Assembly: GCA_027621175.1 (NCBI GenBank)
Contig: JAQCCM010000001.1
Location: 124,001-188,000, forward strand
Direction of reading: 5' to 3'
Origin: Bacteroidota bacterium
GTDB taxonomy: Bacteria; Bacteroidota; Bacteroidia; Flavobacteriales; Flavobacteriaceae
Length of the DNA: 64,000 bases
In this document: positions 10,342-21,327 of the stretch, piece by piece
Layout: each line of letters opens with the position of its first letter
Position numbering within the stretch: position 1 is the stretch's first letter
Made by a program: the position numbers and the translations under genes
The notes under the pieces: generated by a model
Seen by the model: the letters and a program-made list of their open reading frames with translations, nothing else
Told to the model about the DNA's origin: nothing
The model's database searches: none

Positions 10342-10595
10342 CGTTTGCAAATGTAAACCTTAACCCGTTTACAATTATATACAACTTATTGTTTTTATTG
10401 TAAACAACTGCAAAGCAGATATGTTTACAACTGGTGACATTTTTGCTTTTGTGAACATATTATATACTTAATCTACTGTTAACATGTATTTTAAGTATTA
10501 ATTTATGAAGTTTTAATTTAATAAAGAGTATACAAAATAAATGATTACATTTGAATATATATGCAATTTACAATATTAAATATACAAATGTAACC

Positions 10596-11003
10596 ATGTC
10601 TTTGATTGAACGAATTAGAAAAGTAATTAACGATAGTGAGTTGAGTTCTGCTGCATTTGCAGATAAAATTGGTGTGCAACGATCTTCTATTTCACATATC
10701 CTTTCTGAACGAAACAAGCCTAGTTTAGATTTTGTCTTAAAAGTCCTTCACGCCTTCCCTACCCTTCATTCCGATTGGTTGCTTTTAGGCAAAGAAGCTG
10801 CACAAACAAAAATTGTAGCTGATACACCCGTATTATTTCCCACTGAAAAGGACCCACAACCCGAGCAACCTAAAATTGAACAGCCTGAAAAGCTTGTGCA
10901 ACACAATACTCCACAAAAAAACATACAAGATGGTCAAGAAGTGGAGCGTGTTACCATTTTCTACTCAGATGGCACTTGTAGTACATACACCAATAAAAAA
11001 TGA
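10596..11003 (+). CDS. XRE-family helix-turn-helix regulator
   Basis: MSLIERIRKVINDSELSSAAFADKIGVQRSSISHILSERNKPSLDFVLKVLHAFP HTH; internal ATG at 10596 follows the promoter-like region. Confidence 0.85.
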   Translation: MSLIERIRKVINDSELSSAAFADKIGVQRSSISHILSERNKPSLDFVLKVLHAFPTLHSDWLLLGKEAAQTKIVADTPVLFPTEKDPQPEQPKIEQPEKLVQHNTPQKNIQDGQEVERVTIFYSDGTCSTYTNKK

Positions 11004-11015
11004 TATTTTTGGGGT

Positions 11016-11393
11016 ATGAGAATTGCCACGATTAGTATTTTAATTTTATCTGTTACCGCTTGTTTTTCGCCCCAACGTAATTGTAGCGATTTTCATACCG
11101 GTACATTTTCGTTCACCTCTATGGTTTTAGGCGACACACTGACTACAAAATTTATTCGTACAGATAGTATTGAAGTAGATTATTATTTAAATCGAGTAGA
11201 TAGTTCATCCGTAAGATGGTTAAATGATTGCGAGTGTATTGTGAAAAAATTACGCCCACTTACGTATCAAGATTCAAAGGCAGTGCATATGAAAATTCTC
11301 ACAACTAAAGACAACACCTATACCTTTGAATACAATTTGGTTGGCGACAGTGGTAACAAACAACGTGGTGTAGTAACTAAACGAATCAACTAG
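11016..11393 (+). CDS. Hypothetical lipoprotein/secreted protein
   Basis: 125 aa, N-terminal lipobox-like ILSVTAC. Confidence 0.6.
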   Translation: MRIATISILILSVTACFSPQRNCSDFHTGTFSFTSMVLGDTLTTKFIRTDSIEVDYYLNRVDSSSVRWLNDCECIVKKLRPLTYQDSKAVHMKILTTKDNTYTFEYNLVGDSGNKQRGVVTKRIN

Positions 11394-12173
11394 ATGGATT
11401 TTCTTTTAACTCCGGAAGCGATTTCGTCGCTCTTGACTCTTACCTTTTTAGAAATTATTTTAGGCATAGACAACATCGTTTTTATCTCTATAGTTGTTGG
11501 GAAACTACCTGAAGAAAAGCGAAAAAGCGCAACCAATATTGGGCTGCTACTTGCTCTTGTGTTGCGCATTGTTTTACTATTTGCTATTTCTTGGCTTATT
11601 GCCATGCAATCCACGCTTTTTGAGATTTCCAATACAATCGTTCATGCAGCGGTAAATGGGCAATCGCTTATTTTATTTGCTGGCGGACTCTTTTTACTTT
11701 ACAAAAGCACCAAAGAAATTCATGAAAAGATTGACCATGCCGGAGAAAAAAACGAACAGGTCGGAAACAAAGCAGGGAAAACGCTAGAGAAAATCTTAGT
11801 GCAAATCATTTTAATTGATGCGGTATTCTCCGTAGATTCTATTTTGACTGCTGTTGGAATGACCAATGGTATTGATGGTGCCATTTGGATTATGATTATC
11901 GCTGTAGTCATTTCTATTCTAGCGATGATGTGGTTTGCACACCCTGTAACACGGTTTGTACATAAACACCCGTCGTTGCAAATTTTAGCCCTCTCATTCC
12001 TTATCTTGATTGGATTTATGCTTATCGCAGAGGGCGCTCACCTCTCTCACTTAGAAGTGCTAGGAACAAGTGTTGGTGCTATTCCAAAAGGCTATTTATA
12101 TTTTGCCATTGCCTTTTCGCTGTTGGTGGAGTTTTTAAATATGCGTTTTCGAAAACGTAAATCAACACATTAA
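11394..12173 (+). CDS. TerC family integral membrane protein
   Basis: LTFLEIILGIDNIVFISIVVGKLP and ILIDAVFSVDSILTAVGMT motifs. Confidence 0.93.
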   Translation: MDFLLTPEAISSLLTLTFLEIILGIDNIVFISIVVGKLPEEKRKSATNIGLLLALVLRIVLLFAISWLIAMQSTLFEISNTIVHAAVNGQSLILFAGGLFLLYKSTKEIHEKIDHAGEKNEQVGNKAGKTLEKILVQIILIDAVFSVDSILTAVGMTNGIDGAIWIMIIAVVISILAMMWFAHPVTRFVHKHPSLQILALSFLILIGFMLIAEGAHLSHLEVLGTSVGAIPKGYLYFAIAFSLLVEFLNMRFRKRKSTH

Positions 12174-14755
12174 AGTTCTAAGCTAATTTGCCCCTCGCTA
12201 TCATCACTTTTTGAGGGTTTTACTTCTTCCACTTCGGTTTCTATTTCTGTAGTTTCTACCGCTGCTTCGGGAATATAGGGTAACGGTTCATTTGCCTCAA
12301 TGTGTTTTAGCTTTTCTGTTGTAAGCTGATTTCCAATGGCTTTTATCCCTTTTGGCGCAATAAAGTCCTCAAACTCCAATTGTTGTGCTTCTTTTGCTTC
12401 GCCGCCACGTGGTTTTACAAAATGGAGTGTACACACGGGGCGCCAATCGGAAGAAAACCATTCTAATTTGATTTTTGCGCCTTCTTGTATAAACTGCTCT
12501 TCTTTATCGGGAGTTTCGATAAGAAAACGTTTTCCAAAGTAACGATCCTTTGTTCCATCAAAATAAACAGCAGAAAGCGGTTTTTGAGGTTCCCACTTTT
12601 CCAACAACAACATATCAGGGGGGAAATGCATGCTTAAATCTGGAATTTGTGTTTTTACTATACCTGATTGCGTTACGATTAGTATTCGGTCTTCCCCTTT
12701 AAATGCGCCAAGCAAGCGTCCGCGCTCGTCTGCATTCAGGCGTTGAACGGTTTCGTCATACCAAACCTTTCTCGGTTTAAGTGTAGAGACACCTTCTTCT
12801 TTTAGATCTACTCGCTTGATGGCGTATTTGGTTACCGTATTACCACGAACTCCCCTGCCTTTTATAACCAAATCGGCAAAGTCTAAATCCCATTTTAATT
12901 TTTTAATCGAACCACTTTGGCGCAAGTGTATCGTGACAATTTCGGCTTCTCCATTTGGGTTTGCCGAAAAATAATGCACTTTTGATTGGTCATTTCCATT
13001 GGTTAGATCGTAATGTTTATCTCTAGTAACTCCAGTAACCGCAAAGCGTTTTATGTAAGACGTACCCCCACGACCATCTTGGTAAATCATGTTGTAAATG
13101 GTACGCTTGTCTTTCTTTTTAAATACCGCAACGTGAATGATGTTTTTACCCACAAAGGTTTTGGTATCCACTTTTGTGACCATCATTTTACCATCATCGG
13201 TAAACACAATCACATCGTCAATATCGGCGCAATCGGCAACGTATTCGTCTTTACGCAATGACGTTCCCACAAAGCCTTCTTCTCTACTCACATATAGCTT
13301 GGTGTTGCGAATAACCACTTTCCGTGCATCCACATCTGCAAAAACACTAAGTTCTGTTTTACGTTCTTTTCCTTCGCCGTAGGTCTGTTTAAGGCGTTTG
13401 AAATACGCAATTGCAAAATCTACTAGATGTGCCAAATCATGCGCTACTTGATTTAACTCTTCTTCTAAAGCTTCAATTTTTTGTTGGGCTTTGTCTAAAT
13501 CAAATTTTGATATACGCTTGATGCGGATTTCCGTCAGGCGAATAACATCGTCATCTGTAACGACACGCTTTAGATTTTTGGTATACGGCGCTAGTCCGGC
13601 ATGAATGGCTTTTAGTACGCCTTCCCAGGTTTCTACTTCCTCAATGTCTCGATAGATGCGATTTTCAATAAAAATACGCTCCAACGACGCAAAATGCCAT
13701 TGTTCTTCAAGTTCATCTTGTTTAACTTCAAGTTCAGCACGCAACAATTCAAGTGTGTGATCGGTGGAACGCCTGAGCATTTCGGATACACCAATAAAGT
13801 TGGGTTTGTTGTCTTCAATCACACAGCCTAAAGGCGAAATAGAGGTTTCACAAGCCGTAAACGCAAAAAGGGCATCTATGGTTTTGTCGGGAGACACATT
13901 GGGCGGAAGAATGATTTTAATTTCAACGGCTGCTGCCGTGTTGTCTTCAATCTTTTTAATCTTAATTTTCCCTTTTTCGTTTGCTTTTAGAATGGATTCT
14001 ATCAGCGAAGATGTGGTGGTAGAAAACGGAATTTCAGATATTATTAAAGTTTGTTTGTCCTGTTGAGCAATACGTGCACGCACGCGTATTTTACCCCCAC
14101 GAAGTCCATCGTTATAGTGGTCAGCATCCATAATACCACCTGTTGGGAAATCGGGAACAAGCGTAAAGCGTTTGCCTTGTAAGTGCTTGATGGAAGCGTC
14201 TATGAGTTCATTAAAGTTGTGAGGTAAAATTTTGGTGGAAAGTCCTACTGCAATCCCCTCGCCGCCTTGCGCCAACAGCATCGGGAACTTTACCGGCAGG
14301 TGAATTGGTTCTTTTTTACGTCCATCATACGACAGTTGCCACTGCGTAACTTTAGGACTATATACCACATCGAGGGCAAATTTAGAAAGTCGTGCTTCGA
14401 TATATCGAGAAGCTGCTGCGGAATCGCCTGTTAGGATATTTCCCCAGTTTCCTTGCATGTCAATGAGCAAATCTTTTTGCCCAATCTGCACCATCGCATC
14501 TGCAATAGATGCATCCCCGTGTGGGTGGTACTGCATGGTGTGGCCCACAACGTTGGCAACCTTGTTGTAGCGCCCATCATCTAAGTCTTTCATGGAATGT
14601 AGAATGCGACGCTGAACGGGTTTAAAGCCATCTTCAATAGCGGGCACGGCACGCTCCAAAATCACATACGAAGCGTAGTCCAAAAACCAATCTTTGTACA
14701 TGCCGGTAACGCGAATCAACTGATCGTCTGAAGAAAGGTGCTGCTCGTCGTTCAT
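12170..14755 (-). CDS. parC: DNA topoisomerase IV subunit A
   Basis: [47 protein letters not shown]; overlaps parE by 4 bp. Confidence 0.94.
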   Translation of the reverse strand: MNDEQHLSSDDQLIRVTGMYKDWFLDYASYVILERAVPAIEDGFKPVQRRILHSMKDLDDGRYNKVANVVGHTMQYHPHGDASIADAMVQIGQKDLLIDMQGNWGNILTGDSAAASRYIEARLSKFALDVVYSPKVTQWQLSYDGRKKEPIHLPVKFPMLLAQGGEGIAVGLSTKILPHNFNELIDASIKHLQGKRFTLVPDFPTGGIMDADHYNDGLRGGKIRVRARIAQQDKQTLIISEIPFSTTTSSLIESILKANEKGKIKIKKIEDNTAAAVEIKIILPPNVSPDKTIDALFAFTACETSISPLGCVIEDNKPNFIGVSEMLRRSTDHTLELLRAELEVKQDELEEQWHFASLERIFIENRIYRDIEEVETWEGVLKAIHAGLAPYTKNLKRVVTDDDVIRLTEIRIKRISKFDLDKAQQKIEALEEELNQVAHDLAHLVDFAIAYFKRLKQTYGEGKERKTELSVFADVDARKVVIRNTKLYVSREEGFVGTSLRKDEYVADCADIDDVIVFTDDGKMMVTKVDTKTFVGKNIIHVAVFKKKDKRTIYNMIYQDGRGGTSYIKRFAVTGVTRDKHYDLTNGNDQSKVHYFSANPNGEAEIVTIHLRQSGSIKKLKWDLDFADLVIKGRGVRGNTVTKYAIKRVDLKEEGVSTLKPRKVWYDETVQRLNADERGRLLGAFKGEDRILIVTQSGIVKTQIPDLSMHFPPDMLLLEKWEPQKPLSAVYFDGTKDRYFGKRFLIETPDKEEQFIQEGAKIKLEWFSSDWRPVCTLHFVKPRGGEAKEAQQLEFEDFIAPKGIKAIGNQLTTEKLKHIEANEPLPYIPEAAVETTEIETEVEEVKPSKSDDSEGQISLEL

Positions 14756-16605
14756 GATTCAACTTTATCTAACTCTACTTTTAGGTTATCGATGATAAAC
14801 TCTTGTCGTTTGGGTGTGTTTTTGCCCATATAAAACGACAACAACTCATCAATTGTCATGCTTTTATCTAGCATTACAGGATCAAGGCGAATATCATCGC
14901 CAATAAAATGTGAAAACTCATTTGGTGAAATTTCACCCAACCCCTTAAATCGTGTGATTTCGGCTTGTTTACCTAACTCCGCTAAAGCATCAACACGCTC
15001 TTGCTCCGAGTAACAATATATCGTTTTCTTTTTGTTGCGCACACGAAATAATGGTGTTTGCAAAATATACAGATGTCCGTCTTTGATGAGTTCTGGGAAA
15101 AACTGTAAAAAGAAAGTGATGAGTAACAACCGAATGTGCATCCCATCAACGTCTGCATCCGTGGCGATTACGATATTGTTATATCGTAAATCTTCCATGG
15201 ATTCTTCAATATTTAAAGCGGCTTGCAACAGATTAAATTCTTCGTTTTCATAAACAATTTTTTTGGACATGCCATACGAATTCAATGGCTTCCCACGAAG
15301 GCTAAACACCGCTTGTGTATTCACATCTCTCGATTTTGTAATGGAACCACTTGCCGAATCGCCCTCTGTAATAAATAGTGTGGATTCCAAACGGCGGTCT
15401 TTTTTGATATCGCCCAAATGTACACGACAATCTCGTAATTTTTTGTTGTGCAGACTTGCTTTTTTAGCACGTTCACGTGCCAATTTACGAATACCCGAAA
15501 GCTCTTTGCGTTCTTTTTCAGCTTGTAATATCTTGCGCTGTAACGCCTCTGCGGTAGGTGTGTTTTTATGTAAAAAATTATCTAACTGCTTGCCTACAAA
15601 ATCATTGATGTAAGTACGTACCGTAGGCAAATCACCACCCATTTCGGTAGAACCCAATTTGGTTTTGGTTTGCGACTCAAACACGGGTTCCATAACCTTG
15701 ATGCTAATCGCAGAAATAATGGATTTGCGAATATCTGAGGGGTCAAACTGTTTGCCGTAAAACTCGCGAATGGTTTTTACTAAGGCCTCCCGAAATGCGG
15801 TTTGATGCGTTCCTCCTTGTGTAGTGTGTTGTCCGTTTACAAACGAGTGATATTCCTCGTTGTACTGGGTTTTACTGTGTGTAAGGGCCACCTCAATATC
15901 GTTGCCCTTAAGGTGAATCACAGGATAGAGAAAATCTTCTGTGTTGTTGTTGTCTTCCAACAGGTCTTTTAAGCCGTTTTGAGAAATAAATTTTTCTCCG
16001 TTAAAAACAATGGTAAGCCCTGGATTTAGATAGACATAATTTTTAAGCATTTTCGCCACATACTCGTGGCGGTAGCGGTATTTTTTAAATATGGACTCAT
16101 CGGGCATAAATGATACGCCCGTTCCGTTGCGCTTAGAAGAAGTCGTTACTTCGGCATCTTCTTCTAAGGTTCCTTGGCTAAAACGCGCCAACTTCATTTG
16201 TCCATCACGTACCGAATAGACCGAAAAGTCCATAGAAAGGGCATTCACGGCTTTGGTACCTACCCCGTTAAGTCCTACCGATTTTTTAAACGCACGGGAA
16301 TCGTATTTTCCACCCGTATTCATTTTAGACACCACATCTACCACTTTACTCAATGGAATACCACGACCGTAGTCCCGCACCGAAACCTTTCCTTCAGTAA
16401 TATTGATTTCTATGGTCTTACCAGCGCCCATGACAAACTCATCTATACTGTTGTCTAAGACTTCTTTGAGCAAAATATAAATACCATCGTCGGGAGAAGA
16501 ACCGTCGCCGAGCTTGCCAATATACATCCCTGGACGCATACGGATATGCTCTTTCCAATCTAAGGAACGGATGTTGTCTTCATTATACTGCGTAGTTTGT
16601 GGCAT
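14752..16605 (-). CDS. parE: DNA topoisomerase IV subunit B
   Basis: [51 protein letters not shown]. Confidence 0.95.
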   Translation of the reverse strand: MPQTTQYNEDNIRSLDWKEHIRMRPGMYIGKLGDGSSPDDGIYILLKEVLDNSIDEFVMGAGKTIEINITEGKVSVRDYGRGIPLSKVVDVVSKMNTGGKYDSRAFKKSVGLNGVGTKAVNALSMDFSVYSVRDGQMKLARFSQGTLEEDAEVTTSSKRNGTGVSFMPDESIFKKYRYRHEYVAKMLKNYVYLNPGLTIVFNGEKFISQNGLKDLLEDNNNTEDFLYPVIHLKGNDIEVALTHSKTQYNEEYHSFVNGQHTTQGGTHQTAFREALVKTIREFYGKQFDPSDIRKSIISAISIKVMEPVFESQTKTKLGSTEMGGDLPTVRTYINDFVGKQLDNFLHKNTPTAEALQRKILQAEKERKELSGIRKLARERAKKASLHNKKLRDCRVHLGDIKKDRRLESTLFITEGDSASGSITKSRDVNTQAVFSLRGKPLNSYGMSKKIVYENEEFNLLQAALNIEESMEDLRYNNIVIATDADVDGMHIRLLLITFFLQFFPELIKDGHLYILQTPLFRVRNKKKTIYCYSEQERVDALAELGKQAEITRFKGLGEISPNEFSHFIGDDIRLDPVMLDKSMTIDELLSFYMGKNTPKRQEFIIDNLKVELDKVES

Positions 16606-16938
16606 GAGTGCTAATTTAAAACATCAAACAGAAATATAAACAGATGTTACGCTAAAGAAATTAACAAATACGGTGTTGGAATTGTTGAAATAAACTTGCG
16701 TTGGCGCACGATAATATTTTTTTGTTAACTTAGCATATGACAAACCCTAAGTCTATTCTTCTTTTGAAACCTACACCTTCACTTTTAGAATATTTCACAG
16801 GGAATATTGGATAAATAATCCTGCCTTCCGTATGTATTTGGTATCCATAAAATATAGGACAAACGGCATTTATAAATTCAATAATTAACAAAAATGTTAA
16901 ACGCTAAAAATGAATAGGCACGACTAAAATTAAATATT

Positions 16939-19145
16939 ATGAAACTGGACCCCAGAGTATTAAAAATATCCTTTTTTTTATTATAATTATTACATCAAGT
17001 AATGGTTTTGCACAAATAAAAATGTCAGATTGGCATAAAGAAACTTTACCTAAAATGGAGGTAAATCAAGTAAAAGTGAGTACGCAATTACCCTTAAATT
17101 ATTCGGCATGGAGAATATCTACCCAAAACTTTTTAAATAATATGGATACGCGTGGAGATATAAGCCAAGAGATCGTAATACCGTCGCCAAATGGTAAATT
17201 TGAGAAGTATATCATAAAACCTTCAAAAGTTGTAGCAGACCACGTAGCACACTTATACACGATTAAAACGTTTATGGGGTATAAAAAAGACAACCTAAAT
17301 ACTTTAATTTCCTGTGATATAAGCAATGGAGGTTTTCATGCAGCAATTTATGAAAAAGAGAACACTTTTTTTATTGAACCGATGAATAGCAATTCTTCAG
17401 AAAGGGTTATTTCTTACTATAAAAAAGATAATATTTCAAAAAAATTGAACTGCAAAACGCAAACGGCTTCTATTAAAAAAAGGGCGCAAAATACAATTAG
17501 CAGTACAAGCAGCACTACAACAAAGAGAACATATCGATTAGCTGTTGCAGCTGCAGGAGAATATTCTCAAAAATTTGGAGGTAGTCCATTTAGTGAAACA
17601 AATGTGTTAAATGCATTGGCATCTGGTGTAAACATGATTAACCCTATTTTCTTAAGAGATTTAGGGGTGGAATTTAAATTAGTAAGTACTTGGGAACTCG
17701 TTTATAAAGATCCTGATACAGACCCTTTTTTAATACCAGATAACGATGATGCTGACGCTTCACATCGTGCTTGTGATAATGAATTAGGTTCGTCAGAATT
17801 TGATGTAGGACACATGGTTGTTTGGTCAAACACAGGTGGTTTAGCGGCTTTTGGTGTGGTTTGTAATGATGACTCGAAAGGAGCCGGTTATTCAGGAAGT
17901 GACCATAATCTAACAACTTTATGGGTGGATTATGTAGCGCATGAACTTGGGCATCAGTTTGGTTCTGAACATAATTTTGTTTCCCAAGAATGTGGTACAT
18001 CGGCTTCTGGTTTTAGGTACGAGCCAGGAGAAGGTTCTTCACTAATGTCTTATGCTGATGTGTGTAGAGGAGCTGCTCAATACGCGACACAATCCGATCC
18101 TTTTTTTCATTATGCTTCTATAGCTCAAATGCAAACTTATATCAATAGCACTTCGTGTGCAGTAACGAATAGTAGTGGCAATACAGCCTCTCCAGTTGCT
18201 AATGCGAGTGCAGATATAACCATTCCTAAAAGCACTCTATTTATTTTGGTTGGTTCAGGCACTGATGCGAATGATGCTGCAAGTAAATTAACTTATAATT
18301 GGGTTCAATACGATGGCTCAAGTCCAGCGGTTACAGGGTCTCCAAATTGCAGCTCCACGAATGCACCCATGTTTAGATTTCGCCCTCCTGTAATTGAAAA
18401 CTATCGTAGTTTTCCGCAATATAGCGATGTTTTAACAGGAAAAAATGATCAACAATGGGAAAAGTTACCCTGTGTTGCAAGAACGATGAATTTTTCTTTA
18501 ACCGTTAGAGACAACAACATGTCTTTTGGTAGAATAGGAGAAGACAAAGCATTGGTTACTGTCGCAAATACAGGACCTTTTAATGTTACTAGCCCAAATG
18601 GTGGAGAAGCTTTAAAAGGAAATAATTCATATAAAGTAAATTGGACTGTAAATGGAACAGATTCACATTGCAATAATGTAGATATTTTGTTATCAATTGA
18701 TGGAGGGGCTACATACTCGGTAGTTAAAGATGCAACAGCAAATGATGGAAGTGAAAGTATTACACTTCCTAATAATACAACTACAAAGGCACGAATTTTA
18801 GTGCGTTGTGATGTCTCTGGAGGGTTTAGATCTGCTTCGACTTTTTATGATGTTTCTAATGGGGATTTTAATATTACTAAAGATCCTTTAAGTGTAGATA
18901 ATATAGAAGTTTTTGATATTTCGATATATGTGTATCCAGCTACTAATGAAATATTTGTAAAACTCACAAATACGGAAGATTACTTATATCGTATGATAGA
19001 TGCTCTTGGTCGAAGTGTTTTAAAAGGTGCTTTTAACAACTCCATAAATATTGACACAAGTAGTTTGCCAACAGGACTCTATTTCTTAGAAATACACCAA
19101 AAAAACACCAATAAGACAGGAGTACGAAAAATTATTATTCAATAA
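16939..19145 (+). CDS. Secreted reprolysin-like (metzincin) metalloprotease with T9SS type A sorting domain; start and signal peptide appear frameshifted at a T8 tract
   Basis: HELGHQFGSEH zinc motif; C-terminal IYVYPATNEIFVKL...GRSVLKG...LPTGLYFLEI...GVRKIIIQ sorting domain. Track ORF starts at 17022; in-frame upstream codons encode LFFIIIITSSNGFAQ, a signal peptide with no in-frame ATG/GTG/TTG. Confidence 0.85.
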
Positions 19146-19157
19146 AATCAAGGGATA

Positions 19158-19583
19158 ATGCATAAGATTGCTAACCGTACATATATACTGTTTATTATGC
19201 TTTTGTTTGGCAGTTGTTTTTCGGTTAAATCAGGCTTTCAAGTAAAGTACAATACGTTTAAAGCTAAAAAACCAACAGCACCACATTATACGTTAGAAAT
19301 AAAAAAAGATTCGGTTTATTATAACGGAATCGCTAATGTGAATATTTTAGGAAAGCGAAGTGTGAAAATTTCGAAAGTTGAGCTTCAAAATCTTAAAGAA
19401 GCCTTTGAAAAAAATAATTTTTTAAGTTTAAATGAAACATATCAAGGAAATAAGAGAGATATTCCTGTGACTTCTATTTTTTATAAAAACCATACTGTAA
19501 CGTTTCAAAAAGAATACGCCCCAGAGCAACTTAAAGAAATAAACAACGTATTGGAAAATCTGGTGAAAAATTTAGAGCGGTGA
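19158..19583 (+). CDS. Hypothetical lipoprotein (resembles DUF6438-type proteins)
   Basis: Lipobox-like MLLFGSC; KDSVYYNGIANVNILGKRSVKIS. Confidence 0.6.
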   Translation: MHKIANRTYILFIMLLFGSCFSVKSGFQVKYNTFKAKKPTAPHYTLEIKKDSVYYNGIANVNILGKRSVKISKVELQNLKEAFEKNNFLSLNETYQGNKRDIPVTSIFYKNHTVTFQKEYAPEQLKEINNVLENLVKNLER

Positions 19584-19659
19584 CAATTAATGGCTTGTCC
19601 TCCCCACTGGTGCGCGCCAGCAGACGCATAGGAATATTGAACAATATAATTTAAAAGCC

Positions 19660-20454
19660 ATGAACAAAATCTTTCCTCATCACCAGCGTGCAATCCATAA
19701 CCTTGTGAAAGAATACCAAAACGATGAGCGGTTTGAGGCTTTAATTATCGGCGGGTCTGTTGCCAAAGGATGTGCCAGAAGCGATTCCGATATCGATTTT
19801 ATGATGGTTGCCACAGATGTAGAATTTAAACACCGACAAAAAGGAGGAAACTTTTTTATCAACCGAACGGACTTGACAGATTATCCCGGCGGCTTTGTAG
19901 ATGGAAAAGTCATCGATATGCATTACCTCAGACAAGTCATAGACAGAGGAAATGAACCTACCCGATCGGCATTTAATCAAGCAATCATAGCTTTTTCAAA
20001 AGTAAATAACCTAGCCGATATCATCCATTCTATTCAGCAGTACCCAGAAGCTGATCGAGACCAAAAAATACGAAAATTCTATTCAATGAGCTTTATTCAA
20101 AACTGGTTGATGGGTGAAGCAGAGCGACATGGGAATATTTATACAAAAAGCCGTGCCGCATCTCAGCTTGTTCTGTTTGCTGGGAGGTTGATTCTTACAT
20201 ACAATCGTGTATTTTTTCCATATCATAAATGGTTTTACGAATACTTGTCAAGATGTAATGCTAAACCAAAGAACCTGATAAAAGAAATGAATCAAGTTTT
20301 AAACCAGCCCACTGTAGAAAATGCTAGTCGGCTATTCGAAAATGTTCGAAAATTTAGGAATTGGAACGTAACTGACGTTGAAGCTTTTCATTGGTTTATG
20401 GAAGACATAGAATGGTCCTGGAGAGATAACAAATCACCTCTTGAGGATTGGTAG
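19660..20454 (+). CDS. Nucleotidyltransferase domain protein
   Basis: GGSVAKGCARSDSDIDFMMV (GSxxxGxxxxxSDxD) motif. Confidence 0.8.
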   Translation: MNKIFPHHQRAIHNLVKEYQNDERFEALIIGGSVAKGCARSDSDIDFMMVATDVEFKHRQKGGNFFINRTDLTDYPGGFVDGKVIDMHYLRQVIDRGNEPTRSAFNQAIIAFSKVNNLADIIHSIQQYPEADRDQKIRKFYSMSFIQNWLMGEAERHGNIYTKSRAASQLVLFAGRLILTYNRVFFPYHKWFYEYLSRCNAKPKNLIKEMNQVLNQPTVENASRLFENVRKFRNWNVTDVEAFHWFMEDIEWSWRDNKSPLEDW

Positions 20455-20479
20455 GATTTGGGAAAAAATAATCCCACTT

Positions 20480-20538
20480 GCGTCCATGACAAACTCATCT
20501 TTACTATTATCTAAGACTTCTTTGAGTAAAATATAAAT
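20480..20538 (-). pseudogene. Diverged parE fragment (59 bp, 5 mismatches by eye to 16424-16482)
   Basis: Minus-strand reading [26 protein letters not shown] vs Par[26 protein letters not shown]. Confidence 0.8.
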
Positions 20539-20666
20539 CACGCCCGGAAAGCGCGCGTCTGTGATGCGTACTCATTTTAAAAAGCTTAAACATTTAATAG
20601 CTTATTCAAAACCCCAGAACGTAACTTCGTTTTACTAAACCATTGAATCACAGTTAATAGTTAGAT

Positions 20667-20702
20667 TAAAAAAAAACGCAAAATTATGTTTTGCGTCTTT
20701 TC
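20667..20702. terminator. Bidirectional Rho-independent terminator
   Basis: ACGCAAAA-TTATG-TTTTGCGT stem-loop (20676-20696) flanked by A-run on the left and T-rich run on the right. Confidence 0.75.
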
Positions 20703-20727
20703 TAAAAATTAAATTTTAAGGGTTTCT

Positions 20728-21225
20728 CTATTCTGTTTTAGGTTCGATGGAATACACAAAGAAGCGTGCTACTTTGCCGTCTTTGATTTCACCATCAATC
20801 ATTTGAAGCATGGTAGTTTCTTCTCCCCCAATGGTTTGGGTTACATTATGTCCTGCAAGTACCCAATCTGCGCCACCAGGCACCGATTTGTACGGCATAC
20901 CCCAATAGGCATCCCATTTTGGGTTTGCAGCAGCAAACCAGCCTTCTAAAAGCGTAGCTTGTTCTTCTTTTGATTTAATCTCAGAACCATCAGGGCCTAA
21001 AATATAAATAGAATCTACACTCATAGACTTAATCGTCTCCAAGTCTTGATTGTTGTGTGCATCGATGTATTTCATCCATACATCCAAAACGTCGTCCGAT
21101 CCTGTAACGAATTTCTCACCAGGTATGGGCTTAAAAAAGCCAACGCCTTCCACAGTAGTTTCAGCAGCAGGAGTTGTACAGCCTACTACGGCTAAAACTA
21201 GAGTTATAAAAAGTACTCTTTTCAT
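20728..21225 (-). CDS. NTF2/SnoaL-like lipoprotein
   Basis: Lipobox VVGC; NTF2-like pattern VWMKYIDAHNNQDLETIKSMSVDSIYILGPDG. Confidence 0.75.
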   Translation of the reverse strand: MKRVLFITLVLAVVGCTTPAAETTVEGVGFFKPIPGEKFVTGSDDVLDVWMKYIDAHNNQDLETIKSMSVDSIYILGPDGSEIKSKEEQATLLEGWFAAANPKWDAYWGMPYKSVPGGADWVLAGHNVTQTIGGEETTMLQMIDGEIKDGKVARFFVYSIEPKTE

Positions 21226-21327
21226 GATTATTTATTTTAAATTGTTATGCTCTATAAAGTTAGTGAAAATTTAACAAACTATTTTTAATGAAGTAGTTAC
21301 ATTGTTTTTATTTTGTATTTTTATGAC

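Noticed and set aside
11394-12173. Tellurium-resistance gene cluster based on TerC
   Set aside because: No TerD/TerZ-type genes nearby; stand-alone TerC-family proteins are widespread
19660-20454. MNT/HEPN-type toxin-antitoxin system
   Set aside because: No HEPN partner gene next to the nucleotidyltransferase, and the size is larger than MNT antitoxins
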